A stretch of 64,000 nt of DNA from Alphaproteobacteria bacterium (GCA_016125405.1 WGLW01000016.1:23897-87896), one strand, 5' to 3'. Shown: positions 8,298 to 17,557, counted from the first letter of the stretch. Translations and numbers: made by a program. Notes: a model not told the origin generated them from the letters alone.

Positions 8298-10403
8298 ATG
8301 GCGCAGGCCGCAGCCCTCCCCGCATCCGGCGGTTTCGACTGGAACGCGCTGACCAAGCAGTTCGCGCGCGGCGAATACGCGCTCGGCGTCGGCGTGATGG
8401 CGCTGGTCATCATGCTGATCGTGCCGATCCCCGCCTTCCTGCTGGACTTCCTGCTGGCGATCTCGATCACGCTTTCCGTGCTGATCCTGATGACGTCGCT
8501 GCTTATCCGAAAACCGCTGGAGTTTTCGGCTTTCCCGACCGTTCTGCTGCTCGCGACACTGTTGCGGCTGGCGCTGAACATCGCGACGACGCGCCTGATC
8601 CTCTCTCATGGTCACCAGGGCCCGGACGCGGCCGGCAACATCATTCGCACGTTCGGCGGCTTCGTGATGCAGGGCAATTTCGTCATCGGCATCGTCGTCT
8701 TCGTCATCCTGGTGATCGTGAACTTCATCGTCGTCACCAAGGGTTCGGGACGTATCGCCGAAGTCGCCGCCCGGTTCACACTCGACGCCATGCCCGGCAA
8801 GCAGATGGCGATCGACGCAGATCTCTCGGCCGGCATGATCAACGAAGACGAAGCGCGCCAACGCCGCAAGGATCTGGAAGGCGAAAGCAACTTCTTCGGC
8901 GCCATGGACGGCGCGTCGAAGTTTGTGCGGGGCGACGCGGTCGCCGGCATTCTCATCACCTTCATCAACATCATTGGCGGCATGATCATCGGCGTCGCCC
9001 AGCAGCACGTCTCCTTTCAGGAAGCGGCGAACTCCTACACGACGCTGACGGTCGGCGACGGCATCGTCTCCCAGATCCCCGCCCTGATCGTTTCGATCGC
9101 GGCCGGCATGCTGGTCTCGAAGGCCGGCGTCGAAGGCGCGGCCGACAAGGCGATTGGCGGTCAGCTGTTCGGCAACCCGCGCGGCATGGCCATCGTTGCG
9201 GGAACGGCGCTGTTCGCCGGACTGCTGCCGGGCATGCCGAAGCTTCCTTTCGCCCTTCTCGCCGGTTCGGCGGGCTGGTGGGCCTGGCGCGCCTTCCGGA
9301 CGGAACAGCAGGCGGCGGCTCAGGCCGCGCACGCCACGGCGGAAAAGGAACGCAAAAAGCCAGTCGCCGAGGCGCCTATTTCCGAAAGCCTCGCGGTGGA
9401 CGAACTCAAGATCGAGCTGGGCTTCGGCCTCCTTGGTTTCATCAACGAAACGTCCGGACGCAAGCTCACGGATCAGGTCAAGGCGGTGCGCAGGCAGATC
9501 GCCAGCGAGTTCGGCTTCGTGGTTCCGCAGGTGCGGATTATCGACAATCTCGAACTCGGATCGGAAGAGTACCGCATCCTGGTCAAGGAAGTCGTCGCTG
9601 GTCGCGGCGCGCTGCGCCCGCGCATGCATCTCGCGATGGATACATCCGGCACGGCGCCGCAGATGGCCGGGGAAAAAGTGACCGAGCCGGTCTTCGGCCT
9701 GCCCGCCGTGTGGATCGACGACGCCACGCGCGAACAGGCAGCTGTGCAGGGCTACACGCTGGTCGACGCTGCAACCGTGCTGACCACGCACTTCACCGAG
9801 ATCGTCAAGGAGAACATGGCCGAGCTTCTGACCTTCGGCGGCGTCAAGACCCTGGTGGACGACCTGCCGAAAGCCCAGAAGACGCTGATCGACGACATCA
9901 CGCCCAGCCAGATCACCATGTCCGGCGTGCAGCGCGTCCTGCAGAACCTTTTGCGCGAACGTGTTTCCATTCGCGATCTCTCGACCATTCTCGAAGCGAT
10001 CGCGGAATCCTCGGGATCAACCGTGGACCTGCTTTCGGTCACCGAGCACGTACGCACGCGCCTCGCGCGCCAGCTCTGCAACTCGCACCTCGACGACAGC
10101 GGCGCGCTCGTGGTCGTGGCCCTGTCACCGAACTGGGAGAAGACGTTCGCCGAGGCGCTGATCGGTTCAGGCGCCGAGCGTCAGCTCGCGCTGGAACCTT
10201 CCCGTCTTCATGCATTCGTGGCCGACCTGCGCGGCGCATTCGAGCGCGCGGCCCAGAGCGGCGACTCGCCCGTGCTTCTGACATCCGGTCCCGTGCGGCC
10301 CTATGTGCGGTCGCTCGTTGAGCGATTCCGGCCACAGACCACCGTGATGTCGCAAAACGAAATCCACCCCAAAGCCCGCCTGCGCTCTGCAGGCGCCGTG
10401 TAG
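8298..10403 (+). CDS. flhA: Flagellar type III export gate protein FlhA
   Basis: 701 residues, the normal FlhA length. The first ~330 residues hold the multiple membrane segments and the conserved FPTVLLLATLLRLALNIATTR block. The cytoplasmic half (from about residue 365) has ELKIELGFGLLGFIN and VPQVRIIDN. FlhA forms the nonameric export gate ring that docks chaperone-substrate complexes. The ATG lies 5 bp after flbD, so the two are probably cotranscribed. Confidence 0.96.
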   Translation: MAQAAALPASGGFDWNALTKQFARGEYALGVGVMALVIMLIVPIPAFLLDFLLAISITLSVLILMTSLLIRKPLEFSAFPTVLLLATLLRLALNIATTRLILSHGHQGPDAAGNIIRTFGGFVMQGNFVIGIVVFVILVIVNFIVVTKGSGRIAEVAARFTLDAMPGKQMAIDADLSAGMINEDEARQRRKDLEGESNFFGAMDGASKFVRGDAVAGILITFINIIGGMIIGVAQQHVSFQEAANSYTTLTVGDGIVSQIPALIVSIAAGMLVSKAGVEGAADKAIGGQLFGNPRGMAIVAGTALFAGLLPGMPKLPFALLAGSAGWWAWRAFRTEQQAAAQAAHATAEKERKKPVAEAPISESLAVDELKIELGFGLLGFINETSGRKLTDQVKAVRRQIASEFGFVVPQVRIIDNLELGSEEYRILVKEVVAGRGALRPRMHLAMDTSGTAPQMAGEKVTEPVFGLPAVWIDDATREQAAVQGYTLVDAATVLTTHFTEIVKENMAELLTFGGVKTLVDDLPKAQKTLIDDITPSQITMSGVQRVLQNLLRERVSIRDLSTILEAIAESSGSTVDLLSVTEHVRTRLARQLCNSHLDDSGALVVVALSPNWEKTFAEALIGSGAERQLALEPSRLHAFVADLRGAFERAAQSGDSPVLLTSGPVRPYVRSLVERFRPQTTVMSQNEIHPKARLRSAGAV

Positions 10404-10426
10404 CGCGTACCCGAAGGAACCAGCCG

Positions 10427-11404
10427 ATGAAAATGAAGATGTTCACGGCGCCCACCGAGAAGGAGGCGCTGGCGCTTGTCCGCAGCGAACTTGGCCCCGA
10501 CGCCGTTATCCTCTCCACCGCCACGCGGGAGGAGGACGGCATTGTGGAGGTTCGCGCCGCGGTGGAGCGTGCGTTCAACAATCTGGCGACGCCGAAGTTC
10601 GCAGAGGCGAAGCCGAAGTTCGACGAAACGCGCAGCCGCCTCTCCACTTCCCTCCGCTGGCATGGCGCCCCGGACGGCTTCGTTCAGCTGGCGGCGGATG
10701 CGGGCGGCCGACTTGGCGCGGGGCTCGATCCCCAGGGTGCGCTGTCGGCCGGTCTCGAAGGGCTGCTCACGTTCAACCCGCTCAATTCGCGGCCGGAGAA
10801 ATCGATCCTGCTGGTCGGCCCGCCCGGCTGCGGGAAGACGACGACCGCCGCGAAGCTCGCTTTTGAGCTGTCCGAAACTGATTCGCCGATCGAGGCAGTC
10901 GCCGCGGATTTCGACGCCAGCGGCCAGACCGCAAGGCTCGCGGCGTTAACGCTAAAGGTTTCGGTAACCAATGCCCTGACGCCCGATGGGCTTGTCCGCC
11001 TGGTCGCCGAACGGGATGACAAGGGGCAACGGATCGTCATCGACGGCCCGCCCTTCAACCCGCTCGACAGCGGCGATATGAGCCGCCTTACAGCGTTGAT
11101 TTCCCGGATAAATATCGAGGCGATCCTGGTGCTCGCGGCGGACGGAAATCCGATGGAAATGGAGGACAATGCGCGGGCTTTCGGCCTTGCCGGCTGCCGT
11201 CGTGTCATCCTCACCCGGCTCGATGCGGTGCGACGTCGCGGGGGTGCAATCGCAGCAATTTCTTCGTCCCGGTTAAGCATCGCTCAACTAGGTATGGGGC
11301 CTAGTGTACGCGGCGGACTAGTTCCGGCCACGTCTGAGCGAGTTGCGAGCCTGCTGCTCGCAGAGGCGCAAGCCGAGGCGGAACTGTTCAAAGGAGCCGC
11401 GTGA
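10427..11404 (+). CDS. flhF: SRP-like GTPase FlhF, divergent form
   Basis: 325 residues. An N-terminal FlhF segment (KMFTAPTEKEALALVRSELG) is followed by a G-domain with P-loop GPPGCGKTTT near 131-140. The usual DTAG motif is replaced by IDGPP and the TKLD motif reads TRLD. FlhF marks the cell pole for flagellum assembly. It is shorter than many FlhF proteins and its altered G3 motif questions normal GTP hydrolysis. It overlaps flhG by a few bases. Confidence 0.82.
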   Translation: MKMKMFTAPTEKEALALVRSELGPDAVILSTATREEDGIVEVRAAVERAFNNLATPKFAEAKPKFDETRSRLSTSLRWHGAPDGFVQLAADAGGRLGAGLDPQGALSAGLEGLLTFNPLNSRPEKSILLVGPPGCGKTTTAAKLAFELSETDSPIEAVAADFDASGQTARLAALTLKVSVTNALTPDGLVRLVAERDDKGQRIVIDGPPFNPLDSGDMSRLTALISRINIEAILVLAADGNPMEMEDNARAFGLAGCRRVILTRLDAVRRRGGAIAAISSSRLSIAQLGMGPSVRGGLVPATSERVASLLLAEAQAEAELFKGAA

Positions 11405-12243
11405 TGAATTTCGCGTTGGGTAAAAAACCGGACGGCAGGACGCCTCGATCGAGGGTGACGCCTGCAACTGTCATCGCAGTCGCCTCCGGCAAGGGCGGCG
11501 TCGGCAAGACGTGGATGTCGTGCACGCTGGCGGCCTGCTTCGCAAAGATGGGCCGGCGCACGCTGCTGGTCGACGGCGACCTCGGGCTCGCCAACGTCGA
11601 CGTTCAGCTGGGCATCGCGCCAGAAACAGATCTCGCCGCGGTTATCGCCGGCTGGGTCGAGCTTGAAGATGCTGTCACCAAGGTCAATGGCGGCGCCGGA
11701 AGCCCGGTGGGCTTTGACGTGCTGCCTGGCCGTTCAGGCTCGGGCGCGCTGGCCGGATTGCCGGCCGAGGAGGCGTCGCGTCTAGCCGCCAGCCTTACGG
11801 CGCTGGCCCTTCAGTACGACACGGTGCTGGTCGATCTCGGCGCCGGCATCGAGGATAACGTCATGCGGCTGGCGCGAGCCTGCGACCGCTGCCTGATTGT
11901 CGCCAACGATGAACCGACGTCGATGACCGACGCTTACGCCTTCATCAAGGTGCTCCGGGGCTACGCGCCCAGCGTGCAGCCATGGATCTCGATCAACATG
12001 GCCGACACCCGCGTCGCGGGCCGTCGAACCTACGAAGCCCTGGCCCGCGCGAGTCAGACCTTCCTGGGCTTCCGTCCGCCCATGGCGGGGATTGTGCTGC
12101 GCGATCCGAAAGTGCGCGAGGCGATCCGTCAGCAAAAGACGATCATCTCCATGGACCCACAGGCGCAGGCAGCTCTCGACGCCGCACAGATCGCCGAAGC
12201 GCTGATCCGTGGCGGCGCGGAGAGCATCGCCCAAAGCGCCTGA
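11404..12243 (+). CDS. flhG: MinD-like flagellar number ATPase FlhG (FleN)
   Basis: 279 residues from the ATG that overlaps the flhF stop; a GTG three bases upstream is also possible. The deviant Walker A KGGVGKT (30-36) is followed by LLVDGDLGLANVDVQLGI, then VLVDLGAGIEDNVM and NDEPTSMTDAYAFIK. These are marks of the MinD/FlhG family. FlhG limits flagellum number and antagonises FlhF. Pairing with flhF indicates polar flagellation. A hairpin-T terminator follows. Confidence 0.9.
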   Translation: MNFALGKKPDGRTPRSRVTPATVIAVASGKGGVGKTWMSCTLAACFAKMGRRTLLVDGDLGLANVDVQLGIAPETDLAAVIAGWVELEDAVTKVNGGAGSPVGFDVLPGRSGSGALAGLPAEEASRLAASLTALALQYDTVLVDLGAGIEDNVMRLARACDRCLIVANDEPTSMTDAYAFIKVLRGYAPSVQPWISINMADTRVAGRRTYEALARASQTFLGFRPPMAGIVLRDPKVREAIRQQKTIISMDPQAQAALDAAQIAEALIRGGAESIAQSA

Positions 12244-12324
12244 GATCCGACGTGGCTGACGTCGGCATGAGGCGTCAGGCTGCGAAACGAAAAGCGTCAC
12301 GACGGCTACGCCCGCTGTCGATGT

Positions 12325-12350
12325 AACCACTTATTAATATGTGGTTTTTC
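12325..12350 (+). terminator. Terminator after flhG
   Basis: AACCAC at 12325-12330 pairs with GTGGTT at 12341-12346 around an AT-rich, itself palindromic centre (TATTAATA), followed by a T run. It ends the long flagellar transcript 80 bp after flhG. Confidence 0.65.
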
Positions 12351-12431
12351 AGGCTAACATCTGACTCGACGCGGAACCGGGCAGGCGTCTGTGCATTCGG
12401 TCAGTGAAGATTTGTTTCCACAGGCAGACCA

Positions 12432-12629
12432 ATGCGTATTCTGATTTCAGGTTTTCTGTTTCTCGTCGCCGCTGCGCTGGTCGGCGCCATTCTTGTGGGC
12501 GTCGCGATCAAGGTGGCGGTGTTTTTCCTCGCCATAGCGGCCCTCGCGGCCGGCGTGCTCTTTGTGATCGGCAAGATTTACGGCCCGCCGCACATGCCCG
12601 ACGACGAGATGGATCACGCCAAGCGATGA
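12432..12629 (+). CDS. Small two-helix membrane protein, function unknown
   Basis: 65 residues. Two closely spaced hydrophobic stretches (about 4-27 and 29-47) are followed by a short charged tail (GPPHMPDDEMDHAKR). It stands alone between the flhG terminator and the convergent fliJ, 12 bp from the fliJ stop. I do not recognise the family. Its position in a flagellar cluster suggests, but does not show, a motility link. Confidence 0.6.
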   Translation: MRILISGFLFLVAAALVGAILVGVAIKVAVFFLAIAALAAGVLFVIGKIYGPPHMPDDEMDHAKR

Positions 12630-12641
12630 TTATGTGTGGCG

Positions 12642-13052
12642 CTAATCGCGCCCGACGCGGTTGATGGCGGCTTCATCGAGCGCGGCTTGCTCCGCGGCCG
12701 AACGAGCCATCTCAGCACGGAGCCGTTCCCGCTCCAGCAGTTCTTCGAATTTCGATTTTTCCTGGTAGGCCGCAGTCAGGCGCTCCCGGACGGCTTCAAG
12801 CTGCGCCTCTTTCTCCACAACGCATTGCTGCGCCGCGCCGATCTGTTGCGCCATGCGCTGCCGGTATGCCGGCATCATCGCCAGCAACTGAAGATCGGTC
12901 GATGCAAGTTCGACCTCTGACTGTTCTCGCGCAGCCAGAACCGCCGTCTCTGCGCGCAGGTTGTCGAGTTCAATGCTCAGCTTCGCCGCCTCGATGCCGA
13001 GATCGTCGAGCCGCCGTTTCGCGACCTTGAGAAGCGTCTCGAGGGATTTCAT
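12642..13052 (-). CDS. fliJ: Flagellar export chaperone FliJ
   Basis: 136 residues, almost wholly alpha-helical with heptad character. It begins MKSLETLLKVAKRRLDDLG, like FliJ (a short N-terminal helix beginning with K-L-x-R-x repeats), and is rich in Glu, Arg, Gln and Ala. FliJ binds FliI and FlhA and couples the ATPase to the gate. It overlaps the upstream fliI by 4 bp (ATGA), the standard fliI-fliJ order. Confidence 0.85.
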   Translation of the reverse strand: MKSLETLLKVAKRRLDDLGIEAAKLSIELDNLRAETAVLAAREQSEVELASTDLQLLAMMPAYRQRMAQQIGAAQQCVVEKEAQLEAVRERLTAAYQEKSKFEELLERERLRAEMARSAAEQAALDEAAINRVGRD

Positions 13053-14446
13053 CTACCGCCCGCTCCCGCAGCGTTTCGCTGGTTGGACGGCTGCTGCAGC
13101 ACGGGCTGCTGGAGCGGCGCGCCGGAGCGCAGGATGGCGTCCAGCGACGCGAACGCATCCGAAGGAAGGACGCCCTCGTTGGTATCCTGGTTCAGAAACG
13201 CCTCTATCTTCGGCCATAGGGACACGGCTTCGTCCACTTCCGGATCCGCGCCCTTGGCGTAAGCGCCGATACGGACCAACTCCTCCATGTTGGCGTAGAG
13301 CGCCAGCAAGCGACGCGCCCGCGTCGCGATCTGCTTTTCGTCCGCCGTGTAGAGCAACTGCGTGAGACGAGAAATCGACCTCAGGACGTCGACCGACGGG
13401 AAGCGACCCCGCTCGGCTATGGCGCGAGACAGGGTGACATGTCCGTCCAGAATTGCGCGCACCGCGTCCGCGACGGGTTCGTTATGGTCGTCGCCGTCCA
13501 CCAGCACCGTGAAGAGACCGGTGATGTGCCCCTGCGGTTCGCCGGGAGCGGCAATGACGCCGGGCCCTGCCCGCTCCAGCAGCTTCGGCAACTCTGCGAA
13601 GACAGACGGCGTATAGCCGCGCGTAGTCGGCGGCTCGCCCGCTGCAAGGCCGATCTCGCGCTGGGCCATTGCAAAGCGCGTGACGCTATCCAGGAAGCAG
13701 ATGACCTTCTTGCCTTCGTCGCGAAAGTGTTCGGCGACCGCCAGCGTCAACCAGGCGGCGCGGCGACGGCGCGGCGCGGCTTCATCCGATGTGGCGGTCA
13801 CGATCACCGAACGCTTGAGGCCTTCCGGGCCGAGCGTGTCTTCCACGAATTCGCGCACCTCCCGGCCGCGTTCGCCGATCAGGCCGATCACCACCACGTC
13901 TGCTTCGGCGTTGCGGGCAAGCATCGACATCAGGGTCGACTTGCCGACCCCGGATCCGGCAAAGACACCAAGCCTCTGCCCCGTCGCGCACGGCGCAAAC
14001 ACGTCAATCGCTTTCACGCCCAACGCCAGCCGGTCCTGCACCCGGGCCCGCGACTGGGCGTTGGGCGCGATGCTCCGGACTGGCCGCTGACGCAGCCCCG
14101 CGCGCAACGGGCCAAGGCCATCCAGCGGCTCGGCGAAGGCGTCGATCACCCGGCCAAGCCAGGTGTCGGACGGACGGACGAAATCGACGCCCGCGGAAAA
14201 GAGCACCGGCGCGCCAAGTCCGAGACCCTCAAGCGGATCGCAAGCCAGGATGATGGCCCGCTCCCCCTCGAACCCGACCAGCTCGCCGCGGGGACCGTCC
14301 CTGGTCGCGAATCGGACAGACGCTCCCAGCTTCAGCGCCTCTGCGGGACCGGACGCCTCGATCCTGAGGCCTTCAAGCGCGGTGACGCGGCCCTCGAATC
14401 GGCGCGGCTCCAGGGCCTTAACCTCTCGGATGGCCGAGGCCAGCAT
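13049..14446 (-). CDS. fliI: Flagellum-specific ATPase FliI
   Basis: 465 residues from the ATG at 14446, chosen because ACGGAG lies just upstream and the further upstream extension adds non-conserved residues. Walker A GSGVGKST lies near 165-172, Walker B VICFLDSVTRFA follows, and ERGREVREF and RGYTPSVFAELPKLLERAG are the F1-type rotary ATPase signatures. FliI drives flagellar protein export. It is divergent from ctrA across a 248-bp control region. Confidence 0.95.
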   Translation of the reverse strand: MLASAIREVKALEPRRFEGRVTALEGLRIEASGPAEALKLGASVRFATRDGPRGELVGFEGERAIILACDPLEGLGLGAPVLFSAGVDFVRPSDTWLGRVIDAFAEPLDGLGPLRAGLRQRPVRSIAPNAQSRARVQDRLALGVKAIDVFAPCATGQRLGVFAGSGVGKSTLMSMLARNAEADVVVIGLIGERGREVREFVEDTLGPEGLKRSVIVTATSDEAAPRRRRAAWLTLAVAEHFRDEGKKVICFLDSVTRFAMAQREIGLAAGEPPTTRGYTPSVFAELPKLLERAGPGVIAAPGEPQGHITGLFTVLVDGDDHNEPVADAVRAILDGHVTLSRAIAERGRFPSVDVLRSISRLTQLLYTADEKQIATRARRLLALYANMEELVRIGAYAKGADPEVDEAVSLWPKIEAFLNQDTNEGVLPSDAFASLDAILRSGAPLQQPVLQQPSNQRNAAGAGGR

Positions 14447-14517
14447 GATTGCAGCTCCGTAAGGCGCTAACCGGTAAATGCCGGGTGTTACCGCAACCAG
14501 CCATTCTTCGGGTTTAT

Positions 14518-14683
14518 GAGTCCTTAATCCCAAGCACTTGGGGCAAATCGCTTTTTTCCAGGTGGGCCGCCTCCAGAATCACGGTAACTATCTTGAATCA
14601 GCTGACCCGGCTGACAGACTTCATTAACCTTTGGGCTGCCTAATGCGGTGGTTAACGTAGCCAACGCATGGCGCGGACGATTC
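14518..14683 (+). promoter_or_regulatory. fliI/ctrA intergenic control region with CcrM methylation sites and CtrA half-sites
   Basis: Three GANTC sequences (14518-14522, 14595-14599, 14679-14683) lie in the 248 bp between fliI and ctrA. TTAA half-sites occur at 14524-14527, TTAAC at 14624-14628 and a palindromic GTTAAC at 14651-14656. A CCCAAG-CA-CTTGGG palindrome lies at 14529-14542. In Caulobacter, ctrA transcription is held back by full CcrM methylation of a GANTC in P1 and is autoregulated by CtrA at P2. No full TTAA-N7-TTAAC box is seen here. Confidence 0.5.
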
Positions 14684-14694
14684 GGGAGAGGCTT

Positions 14695-15396
14695 ATGCGG
14701 GTCTTGTTGATCGAGGATGATGAAGCGGTCGCTCGCAGCATCGAACTGATGCTGAAAGCAGCCGGTTTCAACATCTACACGACCGACATGGGTGAGGACG
14801 GCGTGGACCTTGGAAAGGTCTACGAATACGACCTCATCATTCTGGATCTCGGCCTGCCCGACATCTCGGGCTACGAAGTCCTCAAACAACTGCGTCTCGG
14901 CCGGGTCAACACGCCGGTCCTGATCCTTTCGGGCAACCCGGATATCGACGCCAAGGTAAAGACGCTCGGCTATGGCGCCGACGATTACCTCACCAAGCCA
15001 TTCAACAAGGACGAGCTGATCGCCCGCATCACGGCGATCGTCCGCAGGTCGAAAGGCCACGCCGAAAGCGTCATCCGCACCGGCGACATCATCGTCAATC
15101 TCGACGCCAAGACGGTCGAAGTGCACAACCAGCGCGTTCACCTCACCGGCAAGGAATACCAGATGTTCGAGCTGCTCTCCCTTCGCAAAGGGACGACGCT
15201 CACCAAGGAAATGTTCCTCAACCACCTCTACGGCGGGATGGACGAGCCGGAACTCAAGATCATCGACGTCTTCATCTGCAAGCTGCGCAAGAAGCTGGCG
15301 CAGGCGACCGGCGGCGACCATTTCATCGAAACCGTCTGGGGTCGCGGCTATGTGCTGCGCGATCCGGATCCGCGGGCCGCTGAACAGGCCGCCTGA
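14695..15396 (+). CDS. ctrA: Cell-cycle master response regulator CtrA
   Basis: 233 residues from ATG 14695, preceded by GGGAGAGG; an in-frame ATG nine codons upstream is less likely. The receiver has the acidic pair E7-D8-D9, phospho-acceptor D51 in [12 protein letters not shown], and K in [11 protein letters not shown]. The winged-helix output domain contains [17 protein letters not shown] and [10 protein letters not shown], almost invariant in CtrA. It ends in Ala-Ala, consistent with the ClpXP degradation tag known for CtrA. It controls flagellar, division and methylation genes and silences replication initiation. Confidence 0.97.
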   Translation: MRVLLIEDDEAVARSIELMLKAAGFNIYTTDMGEDGVDLGKVYEYDLIILDLGLPDISGYEVLKQLRLGRVNTPVLILSGNPDIDAKVKTLGYGADDYLTKPFNKDELIARITAIVRRSKGHAESVIRTGDIIVNLDAKTVEVHNQRVHLTGKEYQMFELLSLRKGTTLTKEMFLNHLYGGMDEPELKIIDVFICKLRKKLAQATGGDHFIETVWGRGYVLRDPDPRAAEQAA

Positions 15397-15430
15397 TCGC
15401 CCGACGGCGAACTGATCACCAAGAAAACAA

Positions 15431-15459
15431 GGCGGAGCCGCTCCCGGCTCCGCCTTTTT
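15431..15459 (+). terminator. Strong terminator after ctrA
   Basis: A perfect 10-bp stem (GGCGGAGCCG at 15431-15440, CGGCTCCGCC at 15445-15454) with a 4-nt loop is followed directly by five T residues, 34 bp after the ctrA stop. Confidence 0.92.
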
Positions 15460-15547
15460 CCGTTTTGCGGTCAGTCTGGACTGCTCCGGCATGGGTGCTA
15501 GAAAGATTCTGACCCTGCGGAACAGCGGGGCGCAGGGGAGAACACAT

Positions 15548-17506
15548 ATGTCCGCAAAATTCCTGATGGGCGCCGCCTCGATTGTGGCCGGGCTCACCTT
15601 GGCCGCGTGCGCCTCGCACCACGAGGAGACGGCTGCCGCCGCGCCGCCGCCCGCAGCACCCGCCGCCCAGCCTGCCCCGCCGGCGTCCGCGCCAACTGCA
15701 CAACGCGCGCGTCTCCCCGAGGCGAAACCACTGCCGGGCTACGTCGTGCCCCCGGAAAACTCGGGCGGCCTCTATCCCGTGAGCGGCGAACCCGTCTTCA
15801 AGGCCCGGTGCGCCGGTTGCCACGAACCAGCGATCGACCGCGCGCCGACGCGCGAGGCGCTCGCAGCCAGGGCGCCTGAAGAGATCTACGACACGCTCAC
15901 CATCGGTGCCATGAAGACGAATGCCGCGGGCCTGTCTGACGCCGAACTGTACGGCGTCGTGCGTTACCTGACCGGCAGGTCGCCGGTTCCCAACGCCGTC
16001 GCTCCGCCGGATTCGAACCCCTGCCCGACCCAGACGAAGCTGCAGCCCGGCGGTCCGCAATGGAATGGCTGGAGCGACGACATCACCAACACACGTTACC
16101 AGCCCAAACCCGGCTTTACCATCGCCGACATCCCGAACCTGAAGGTCAAGTGGGCCTTCTCCTATGTCGGCACCAAGAACACCGAACCGCTGATCTTCGG
16201 CGACCGCGTCTATGTCGGCTCGATGAGCGGCAAGGTCTATTCGCTCGATACCAAGACAGGCTGCGTGCACTGGCGGCACGACTATCGCGGCGGCGGACGC
16301 GCCTCGATGTCCATCGGCAAGAACAGCGCAGCGAAATCCGGCTATGCGCTCTACATGGGCGACGACCGCGAGTTCGTTCACGCCTTCGATGCACAAACCG
16401 GCGACGAGTTGTGGAAGGTGAAGGTCGATGACCATCCCGTCGGCCGCATCACCGGTTCGCCAACGCTCTACAACAACGTCCTTTATGTGCCGCTTTCAGC
16501 TGCGGAAGAAAGCCAGGGCAATGTCGGCACCTACGGATGCTGCACATTCAACGGAACGGTCGTCGCGGTCGACGTCACCACCGGCAAGGTGAAATGGAAG
16601 CAGGCGGTCATCGACGAGAAGCCGCACGCCACCCGTCTCAACAAGGCCGGCACGCAGATGTACGGCCCGGCCGGCGCGGCGATCTGGTCAGCGCCGACCA
16701 TCGACGCCAAACGCGGCCAGCTCTATGTCGCCACCGGCGACAGCTACACGGAAGTCGAGCATCCGGCCGCCGACGCCATCGTGGCGATGGATCTCGCGAC
16801 CGGGAAGGTCAAATGGATCAACCAGGTCCAGGCGGGCGACAACTACGTCTCCGGCACGATCAACGGCCCGGATGGAGAGCGCGGCCCGGACTATGATTTC
16901 GGCATGGCGCCCGCGCTGGTGAAATTGCCGAACGGCAAGGAGGCTGTCGTCACCGCCAACAAGTCCGCCATCATCTACGCCATGGACCCCGACACCGGAG
17001 CGATGATCTGGCAGTCGGACAAGCTGGGGACAGGCGGCGCGATGGGCGGGTTTCACTGGGGACAGGCGACCGACGGGAAATTGCTGTTCGCCGGCCTGAA
17101 TGACTATCCGCTTCGCGGCGGCCGTCCGGGCTTTCTGGCCGTGGACCTCGCGAACGGGAAAGAAGTCTGGCGCTATGACGCCAAGGAGCCGCCGGTCTGC
17201 AGCGTGCCGTCCGGCCGCTGCTCAACCGGCTTCTCGGCCGCGGCGACGGCCATTCCCGGCGCAGTCTTCGCCAGCGACGGCGCCGGCTGGCTGCATGCCT
17301 TTGATGCAAAGACCGGCAAGGTGATCTGGGACTACAACACCGCCCAGCCGGTGGACACCGTCAACGGCGTCAAGGACGCTCCGGGCGGCGGAACCAGCAT
17401 GGGCGGCCCAACCATCGCCGGCGGCACGCTGTTCATGCACTCCGGCTATAATGGCAATGCCGGGGCGAACAACCTGCTGCTGGCGTTCACCCCCGGCGGG
17501 CGCTAG
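15548..17506 (+). CDS. Lipoprotein with cytochrome c domain and PQQ-type beta-propeller
   Basis: 652 residues from the ATG with a GGGGAG site. A lipoprotein signal ends at LAAC near residue 20, followed by an Ala/Pro linker. A cytochrome c haem motif CAGCH lies at 88-92. From about residue 175 there are repeated propeller blades with VYSLDTKTGCVHW, VHAFDAQTGDELW, VVAVDVTTGKVKW and LHAFDAKTGKVIW, the PQQ-repeat pattern. It resembles cytochrome-fused polyvinyl-alcohol-dehydrogenase-like quinoproteins. Substrate unknown. The haem is N-terminal, whereas many quinohaemoproteins carry it C-terminally. Confidence 0.8.
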   Translation: MSAKFLMGAASIVAGLTLAACASHHEETAAAAPPPAAPAAQPAPPASAPTAQRARLPEAKPLPGYVVPPENSGGLYPVSGEPVFKARCAGCHEPAIDRAPTREALAARAPEEIYDTLTIGAMKTNAAGLSDAELYGVVRYLTGRSPVPNAVAPPDSNPCPTQTKLQPGGPQWNGWSDDITNTRYQPKPGFTIADIPNLKVKWAFSYVGTKNTEPLIFGDRVYVGSMSGKVYSLDTKTGCVHWRHDYRGGGRASMSIGKNSAAKSGYALYMGDDREFVHAFDAQTGDELWKVKVDDHPVGRITGSPTLYNNVLYVPLSAAEESQGNVGTYGCCTFNGTVVAVDVTTGKVKWKQAVIDEKPHATRLNKAGTQMYGPAGAAIWSAPTIDAKRGQLYVATGDSYTEVEHPAADAIVAMDLATGKVKWINQVQAGDNYVSGTINGPDGERGPDYDFGMAPALVKLPNGKEAVVTANKSAIIYAMDPDTGAMIWQSDKLGTGGAMGGFHWGQATDGKLLFAGLNDYPLRGGRPGFLAVDLANGKEVWRYDAKEPPVCSVPSGRCSTGFSAAATAIPGAVFASDGAGWLHAFDAKTGKVIWDYNTAQPVDTVNGVKDAPGGGTSMGGPTIAGGTLFMHSGYNGNAGANNLLLAFTPGGR

Positions 17507-17521
17507 CTATCCGGTCCGGCA

Positions 17522-17541
17522 GTGGTCGCCATCGCGACCAC
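17522..17541 (+). promoter_or_regulatory. Perfect hairpin in the gap before the DUF1003 gene
   Basis: GTGGTCGC (17522-17529) and GCGACCAC (17534-17541) form a perfect 8-bp stem with a CATC loop. It lies 15 bp after the quinoprotein stop and ends 16 bp before the next ATG. No T tract follows, so it could be a transcript-end stabiliser or weak attenuator. It covers an in-frame GTG, which argues against that GTG as the start of the next gene. Confidence 0.4.
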
Positions 17542-17557
17542 CGACGGAGACGGGCAA

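Noticed and set aside
8235..9791. 518-codon frame antisense to flhA
   Set aside because: Low-complexity His/Asp/Arg-rich translation and complete overlap with a highly conserved gene.
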